In this document: positions 58,336 to 64,000 of the stretch, one piece after another
How positions within the stretch are numbered: the stretch's first letter is position 1
Layout of the letters: the number at the start of each line of letters is the position of its first letter
DNA from: Amborella trichopoda
Taxonomy: Eukaryota > Streptophyta > Magnoliopsida > Amborellales > Amborellaceae
DNA length: 64,000 nucleotides
Reading direction: 5' to 3'
Assembly: GCF_000471905.2 (NCBI RefSeq)
Contig: NW_006500347.1
Location: 1,226,851 to 1,290,850 of the forward strand
Translations under genes and position numbers: made by a program
The notes under the pieces: model-generated
What the model was told of the DNA's origin: nothing
The model's input: only the letters and a program-made list of their open reading frames with translations
The model's database searches: none

Positions 58336-58349
58336 TGGCTCTAATACCA
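58336..58349 (-). promoter_or_regulatory. tRNA-iMet primer-binding site, right copy, one mismatch
   Basis: On the minus strand TGGTATTAGAGCCA: 13 of 14 bases match the left copy and the tRNA complement. Confidence 0.92.
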
Positions 58350-58529
58350 AACTAACCTAAGATCTAAAATAGAAGTCGTATGAATATTAATTCTATTATT
58401 TATATAAACAGTCTAACAAAACATGTATATAACAGTACGAGTATCAGGATAAATATAGATAAAGGAGAAATATCTAAAACAATCCAATTAGTATAAGTAA
58501 CGTCTCTAACTTTAACACTTATAACAAAC

Positions 58530-58535
58530 TTTATT
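58530..58535 (-). terminator. Viral poly(A) signal, right copy
   Basis: AATAAA on the minus strand at the same place between promoter and PBS as in the left copy. Confidence 0.65.
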
Positions 58536-58894
58536 TGCATATTAAAAATATACACATGATACTAAGAAGATTATAGCAAAGCTAAAATACTCTTATTACA
58601 CACTTGCAGTAGCTTGAAAAAAATTTCCACTCCTCCGGACAGTAGCTAGGTAGGGTTGGAAAATTACAATCACACATACAGTATCTTACACACTTTTAGG
58701 GAGATTCGATATGGATTGGTATTCCACCTGATATACAGCTTAAGTATGGCAAGAAAATGAAAAGACTCAAAGAAAGTGAGAGAGTAATGGCTCAGAAAGA
58801 GAGAGAGTAATGACTCAGAGAGAGTAATAACTCAGAAAGAGAGAGTAATGACTTTAGGCGCTTAGTGGGGAAGATCTCTCTGGTTTTTCTCGAT

Positions 58895-58980
58895 GATCTT
58901 CAAATGAGGAGGGCTCTTTCTTATATAATCTTCGGACGCCAAAGACCTCGTTAATTGGATTTGAATGTCAGCTTCAAACG
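58895..58980 (-). promoter_or_regulatory. Viral full-length-transcript promoter (35S-like), right copy
   Basis: TATATAAG on the minus strand at 58927-58920, with the same surroundings as 47793. It fires leftward, toward the left copy. TATA-to-PBS distance is about 570 bp against about 650 in the left copy, mainly from fewer leader repeats. Confidence 0.8.
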
Positions 58981-59049
58981 GTGTGACTTAAAGTTGAAGA
59001 ATAGTGTTATAGTGACATAAAGCTGAGGAATAGTGGCATAAAGTTGTCG

Positions 59050-59215
59050 GCAAGGGAATCTTCTACAATATTTCTTTTGGCGGATATGTCGGCAAAGGCA
59101 TCTTCTACAGTATTTCTTTTGGCGGATATGTCGGCAAAGGCATCTTCTACAGTATTTCTTTTGGCGGATATGTCGGCAAAGGCAACTTCTATAGTATTTC
59201 TTTTGGCGGATTCAA
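59050..59215 (-). repeat. 42-bp tandem repeat block, four units, right copy
   Basis: Four units of the same 42-bp repeat as 47474-47682, upstream of the right-copy promoter. Confidence 0.9.
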
Positions 59216-59388
59216 CAGGTGGCTTTGGTCATTATTGGTGGCCGTAACATCATCTCATAGGTGGCAGACAACATTTTTTAGGTGGCAGACAACATTTTCT
59301 AGGTGGAAGACAACATCTTCTAGGTTGCATACATCTGGTATCAAAGATATTCTTATTGATGGATTGGGCCGAGCTCTTCTCTAGTGTC

Positions 59389-60538
59389 TTATCGGGAGAA
59401 GTCTATTAGTGGTTGGATTAGTTCGCAATCTTCATTCTCAGTGGCAAAATCTTCTTCATTTTGGGATGAAGTTGACATCGATTCTACTTCTTCTTCAAAT
59501 ATTTGTAGTAACTGTTTTTTCAGTTCTTCTTGTGTTGCCTTCGGATTTTGCTTCTTCATCTTATTGATATATTCTGCAAAACTATTTGGGACTTCTTCTG
59601 GTAAATCAATTGGGATTTTTCTAAGTTTAATATTTTCTGAGTCAAATATTTTCTGAGTCAATATTTTCATAAACATCCCACCATTTAATCCATATTCTTT
59701 TTCCCAATTTAGGGATGTATTCAAAATCATTGGTAATATTTTTTGATACTGCATAGTTCCACTTCATAATGCAAGGAATCTGATATATTGCCATGAAATA
59801 TAAATGGTGATCTAGTTGGGGATCATTATCATTGTATTTTACAAATTTGGTTTGGGAGGCTTGTATTTTTGGAGGAAGGATTTCTGTTTCAGATCCCTAG
59901 ATCTGAAACAAATACCTGAACCAATTAGGAAGTTTTTCAGTAATAAGGATTTTTATCTGTATAAACCCAAAATGAGTGTTATAATTATTTTGAAGGGAGA
60001 AAACTTTATGCCTTGCATCAATATATTCGGAATATTTATAATATTTGTTGTTGAACTCTAGTGCGTGCAATTGTCATCTTCTTATGGGGTCTAAGCCCCA
60101 CTCTTTATAAGATATTATTTTTCTGATCTGGAACTTTGAATATGCTATTATATTAGTATTCCTTTGGTATAAATGTACCAAGGTAATAGAGCCTGTTTCC
60201 AGAAGTATTGCTTCATACCATTCCCTCATTTTATTGCCATTAGAGGGATTCAAGTTATTTATTAAATATTGATTGGCAATAATAAGTGGGTCTAGAACCC
60301 AATGCTCATCTTCTATAATCATATCTATCACAAAAGTAAAGTTGTTTCTAATAAAAAAAAGATTTTTTTGCATTAGGAACTCTGACTGGGCTAGGAGAGG
60401 AGTCAACCTCTTTTGCTTGTTGTCTTATAAGCTGGTTTGGGGTTTTGAGAGAGTTATTATAGGTTTGGATGGGGATGGAACAATATCCATCTTCTCTTTT
60501 CTTGTATTAGTATTGATATTTATTATTTGTCTGTCCAT
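59389..60538 (-). pseudogene. Viral ORF of unknown function, right copy, frameshifted
   Basis: An ATG at 60538-60536 and a TAA at 59391-59389 bound the same protein as 46189-47316. Open pieces are 60406-60074 and 59754-59389, with frameshifts between. The position of the left copy's premature stop is a sense codon here, which shows the full-length frame is about 375 codons. Confidence 0.75.
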
Positions 60539-61430
60539 GCTACCCCTATCCCTGTCCCCCCTGCGAAAATTCACGGGTTAAGAAATCAGGAAGGAAGTTA
60601 GTATGACCTTTGAGGTGTTCGATATCAAAATCAAAGGAGGAAAGTATTGTTTGCCATCGGGCAAAAAGATCTTTTTAGAGACTAAATTTTTAACATCTTT
60701 AAGTAAAATGTCTTTGGTTGCTTTACAATCGGTCCGTATTAAAATTTTTTGATTAAGAATATCACTTTGAAATTTGGAAACACAATGAACAATGGCTTAA
60801 AGTTCTTTCTTAACCGTTGAATAGTTTTGCTGAGTGTTGTTCCAAGCTTTAGAAGTAAAGCGGACTAATTGTTCTTTATCATTTATTTTCTGTTTCAAGA
60901 TTCCTCCCAATACTATTTCGGACGCGTCACATTCGATTATTTTAAAAGCATAAGGAATTGACAATGTTAGGCAGGGTAATTCTTTAGCTTTCTTTTTTAT
61001 TTTCTTTACTGCCATAGTATGTATTTCAGTCCATTTGGGTGGATTTTTCTTTAATCTATCAAATAAAGGTTTAGCATCAATAGCTAGGTTTTGATAAAAA
61101 GCTGAGATATAATTTAAACATCCCAGAAACCTTTGAAGTTCTATTTTGTCTAAAATGATATCAGAATATTTATCTGTAAATTGTATTGCTCTATCAATTG
61201 ACACAATACTACCTTGATAGATATTGTGTCCTAAGAATCTTATTTTAGTTTGACAAAGGCTAATTCTTTTAGCTGATACCATCAGTCATGCATTTTTAAT
61301 AGCATTTATGAAGACATTTATATGCTTGAAGTGTTGTTTAATACTTTCAAAAAATATTAATACATCGTCTATATAAATAATCATGAATTTCATATAAGGG
61401 TTAAAAATATCATTCATTATATTTTGAATC
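60539..61430 (-). pseudogene. Viral RT C-terminal part and RNase H, right copy
   Basis: Starts at 61430 just upstream of an intact YIDD box (61375-61364), continues with FLGHNIYQG and LQRFLGCLNYIS (open frame 61282-60797), then the RNase H ECDAS and KKEL. A stop follows KKEL and a deletion shifts the frame near 60660. The part of RT before the YIDD box is absent. Confidence 0.88.
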
Positions 61431-61439
61431 AAAGGTGGG

Positions 61440-61495
61440 TTAATTGTGACTACCTTGTGTCAAAGGTAAATGGTCTCATTCTATACTTTTCCATA
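61440..61495 (-). repeat. Right inverted flank of the viral locus (host repeat)
   Basis: The reverse complement reads ATGGAAAAGTATAGAATGAG then ACCATTTACCTTT, ACAAGGT, GTCACAATTAA, matching 46104-46160. It runs straight into the second gap. Confidence 0.8.
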
Positions 61496-61780
61496 NNNNN
61501 NNNNNNNNNNNNNNNNNNNNNNNNNNNNNNNNNNNNNNNNNNNNNNNNNNNNNNNNNNNNNNNNNNNNNNNNNNNNNNNNNNNNNNNNNNNNNNNNNNNN
61601 NNNNNNNNNNNNNNNNNNNNNNNNNNNNNNNNNNNNNNNNNNNNNNNNNNNNNNNNNNNNNNNNNNNNNNNNNNNNNNNNNNNNNNNNNNNNNNNNNNNN
61701 NNNNNNNNNNNNNNNNNNNNNNNNNNNNNNNNNNNNNNNNNNNNNNNNNNNNNNNNNNNNNNNNNNNNNNNNNNNNNNNN
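61496..61780. other. Assembly gap (285 N)
   Basis: Unresolved bases immediately outside the right inverted flank. Confidence 0.99.
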
Positions 61781-62654
61781 ATATTAATAATACTAATATT
61801 ATGTATTTATATTATGCATAGTGAATAGTGATCAACAAAAACGTTCTGAAAGATTAAGTTCCTAATCTTTCAAGTTTTAACAAAAGAATGAAAACTTTAA
61901 TTGGAAGATTACTTTCTAAACTTTTCGATGAAACTATGTATCAAACACAAAACTTTTGAAAAATTAGAAAGAAATCTTTCAAAAAAACAAATGCGCTCTT
62001 AAAGATAGGAATTAAGCACCTTGGATTTCTCTTTCTCTCTCTCTCTCTCCCATTAAAAATGAAAAGCTATCTATCCTTGTGACTCTCTCTCCGTCTATCT
62101 GTCTCTCTCAATTCTCCCTACAGACACACTCTCTCTCTCCTTCTAAATATGGTAAGCATCTATCTCTATTAAATATTCTTTTTTTATATTAAAATAGATG
62201 CATACTCTCTCTTTACCATCCTAAAATACATACATAATCTGTTTATCAAAGATGAAAATGTATCTTACAATATCTATACAATTAGAGCCCCTTCTTATTT
62301 TCGCGACATGCATCCACCCATTAATAATGTATAGATTATTACATTTGAACTAATCACATGCTAGTATGGCAAGTGACTAATCAATTTTAAAATGTAATCC
62401 CTCTTGTAAAAAAAAATGTCACTAACAACTATGTTTGGCTAAGAAGGGCAAAATACATAAAACCTCTTTTTAAGCTGCGGATGAAAAGTTGGCAAATATC
62501 ACAAGCTATTAATATTGTTTTTAAGAGTGAAAGGATCTGATATGGCTATCAGGGCATCAATAGGGTCTTTCCCAATTTTAAGTGTAGATTACTTTTGTCT
62601 CTTGATAAAAGTTCGCATCCTCAATGACCATTACTTCTGTTTATAAAACTTAAA
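61781..62654. other. Intergenic DNA with CT microsatellites
   Basis: (CT)n runs lie at 62030-62140. No gene recognised. Confidence 0.6.
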
Positions 62655-63037
62655 GGAAAAAAATTATATAGAGCTAAGAATCTAAACAATCAAATTAGAG
62701 CCCATCTCAAAAATTTTACTAAAAGAGGTTGTTTTTATGCCCAAATATCCTCAAATTGATCATCTCGACATCAAAATGCATAGACATGAGAAAAAAAAAG
62801 ATTTTAAGTTTTGGAAATAGTGCATTTTTAGACCGTCAATTTTCAAGATTTTCATGTTTTCAGAGATCTGCTTGATCTCCATTATTTTTGGAGCTTTAAA
62901 CTTTATAATTCAAAATGGCGAAATATTTTTAAGGCTATCGCAAAGATTTCCCATATTGAAACCACATGTCTCAACACTAATTGAAAGTGCGCTCTACTTT
63001 GATTGTTTGGAGCCTCGGCTCTAGACAAACTGCACCC
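62655..63037. mobile_element. MITE family A, copy A4
   Basis: Ends GGAAAAAAATTATATAGAGC and ...CTCTAGACAAACTGCACCC. Flanks AAACTTAAA / AAGTTTAAA match at 7 of 9. The interior closely matches copies A1-A3. Confidence 0.82.
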
Positions 63038-63065
63038 AAGTTTAAAATGAGAGTATTATTCTAGA

Positions 63066-63432
63066 GGAAAGATTTATATAAGGTAGCAACCTTAAAATGT
63101 AGAATTACAGATGCACCTCAATAATCTGTTTTAATGCTGAAAAACCTTTGAATTGATCATCTCGATATCGAGATATAAGAATATGGAAAAAAAAGAAAAA
63201 GATTTTGAGTGCAAGAAATAGTGCATCTTGCATCACACTATGTAGGCTAACCATTTTTAAGATTTTCATATGTTTATAGATCTACTTGATTTTAACTATT
63301 TTTGGAATTTAAAATTTTATAATTAAATATAAAAATATATTTTAAGATAATCTTAATAATTTTTTACACTAAAATTTAGAGGTGCGCCTTAACTCGATTG
63401 TTTGAGGTTGCAACCTTATAAAAACCACACCC
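63066..63432. mobile_element. MITE family B, copy B5
   Basis: Ends GGAAAGATTTATATAAGG and ...CCTTATAAAAACCACACCC. Flanked by TATTCTAGA (63057-63065) and TATTCTATA (63433-63441), 8 of 9 identical. Confidence 0.85.
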
Positions 63433-63726
63433 TATTCTATATGCTTGCAGTATAGACTTGGGTTTTGTTTTCTTTTTATAGGGAAGAAATTGGATGATTT
63501 CTTCCACATCTTCAAACACATGAACCTATCTGTTTACATACAAAATCTGAAGCAAGATGGCTGAAAAGCCTACTCCACATAAGCCTACTCCACATCAATT
63601 TGTATGAAACTTAATCAATTAAAGCCTTTGGAAGAGAGAGTGGGTTTTGTCGAATTACAAGTCACAATGGTCAGCCTCTATGGCTTCCCTCTTACTACCC
63701 GTCAATCATGAAAACTAAAGAGAAAA

Positions 63727-64000
63727 GGAAAAAAGTTTATATAAGGATGTAACCTTATAATGTAGAACTATGGATGCTCCTAAAAAATCCATCGGAAAAA
63801 GTAGTTTTAATGTTGAAAAACCTTTTGATTGATCATCTCGACATCGAGATATATGACTGAAAAATAAAAAGATTTTAAGTCTAAAAAATAGTGCATTTTA
63901 CAACATATTATCTATACCGTCCATTTTGAAGATTTTCATATGTTTATAGATCTACTTAATTTTAACTATTTTTAAAATTTTAAATTTTATAATTAGTTAT
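63727..64000. mobile_element. MITE family B, copy B6, cut by the window end
   Basis: Begins GGAAAAAAGTTTATATAAGG, then the family B interior through TTTATAGATCTACTTAATTT. The right end lies outside the window. Confidence 0.8.

Larger units (their letters stand above)
54122..61430 (-). mobile_element. Endogenous pararetrovirus, right copy, inverted, RT-deleted
   Basis: Read from 61430 leftward: RT from just before the YIDD box, RNase H, unknown ORF, tandem repeats, promoter, PBS, movement protein, coat, zinc knuckle, coiled coil, protease, then the junction. It is circularly permuted relative to the left copy and misses the segment corresponding to about 52668-53216 (roughly 550 bp, RT fingers and palm N-terminus). 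It is closely similar to the left copy but has its own stops and frameshifts. Confidence 0.93.

Noticed and set aside
46181..61430. Interpretation as an LTR retrotransposon
   Set aside because: There are no LTRs and no integrase. A 30K movement protein, coat-type zinc knuckle, PBS within a long leader and the poly(A) signal between promoter and PBS are all caulimovirid traits.
46181..61430. Inverted viral copies as an assembly duplication
   Set aside because: The copies differ by many private substitutions, indels, repeat numbers and break points, so they are two real sequences. Their relative placement still deserves long-read confirmation because of the gaps.
1..64000. tRNA, rRNA and CRISPR features
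   Set aside because: No cloverleaf, rRNA-like segment or spacer-repeat array was seen; the tRNA-like motifs found are primer-binding sites only.

Overview
The window is nuclear DNA of a flowering plant. It is AT-rich and gene-poor, with GT-AG introns, pyrimidine-rich 5' leaders, many small inverted-repeat transposons and integrated pararetrovirus DNA. The exact species cannot be read from the sequence. Two host genes are well supported. A TORTIFOLIA1/SPIRAL2-type microtubule-associated protein lies on the + strand (six exons, 11484-21189, 915 codons). A plant organellar DNA polymerase of the POLIA/POLIB type lies on the - strand (eleven resolved exons, 24936-38648, plus a probable transit-peptide exon at 40443-40615). 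The two genes converge, with about 3.7 kb between their stop codons.

Layout: 1-11.2 kb is repeat-rich intergenic DNA. It holds a frame-broken gene fragment (128-398, -), a Ty1-copia relic with an antisense MYB fragment inside it (1191-2431), and several copies of two related MITE families called A and B here. 11.2-21.2 kb is the TOR1-like gene. 21.2-24.9 kb is intergenic, with a hAT-type MITE that has perfect 8-bp target duplications and a degenerate minisatellite. 24.9-40.6 kb is the polymerase gene, whose introns hold LINE 3' fragments and a MITE. 40.6-46.1 kb is AT-rich DNA with two large foldback elements, another MITE and an assembly gap.

46.18-61.43 kb is the most striking region: two decayed copies of one Caulimoviridae genome joined in inverted orientation. 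The left copy (46181-54117, +) is one complete circular genome unit of about 7.9 kb that closes on itself at the start codon of one ORF. The right copy (54122-61430, -) lacks about 550 bp of reverse transcriptase. Each copy carries a tandem-repeat block, a TATA box resembling the CaMV 35S core, a poly(A) signal, a tRNA-Met primer-binding site, movement protein, coat protein with zinc knuckle, aspartic protease, RT/RNase H and an ORF of unknown function. The two promoters point at each other, so transcripts from either one would fold into hairpins several kilobases long. Both outer ends carry the same roughly 56-bp host sequence in inverted orientation, each beside or near an assembly gap. 61.8-64 kb returns to host DNA with more MITE copies.

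All viral reading frames carry stops or frameshifts. The locus reads as a fossil integration whose remaining plausible role is as a source of double-stranded RNA.
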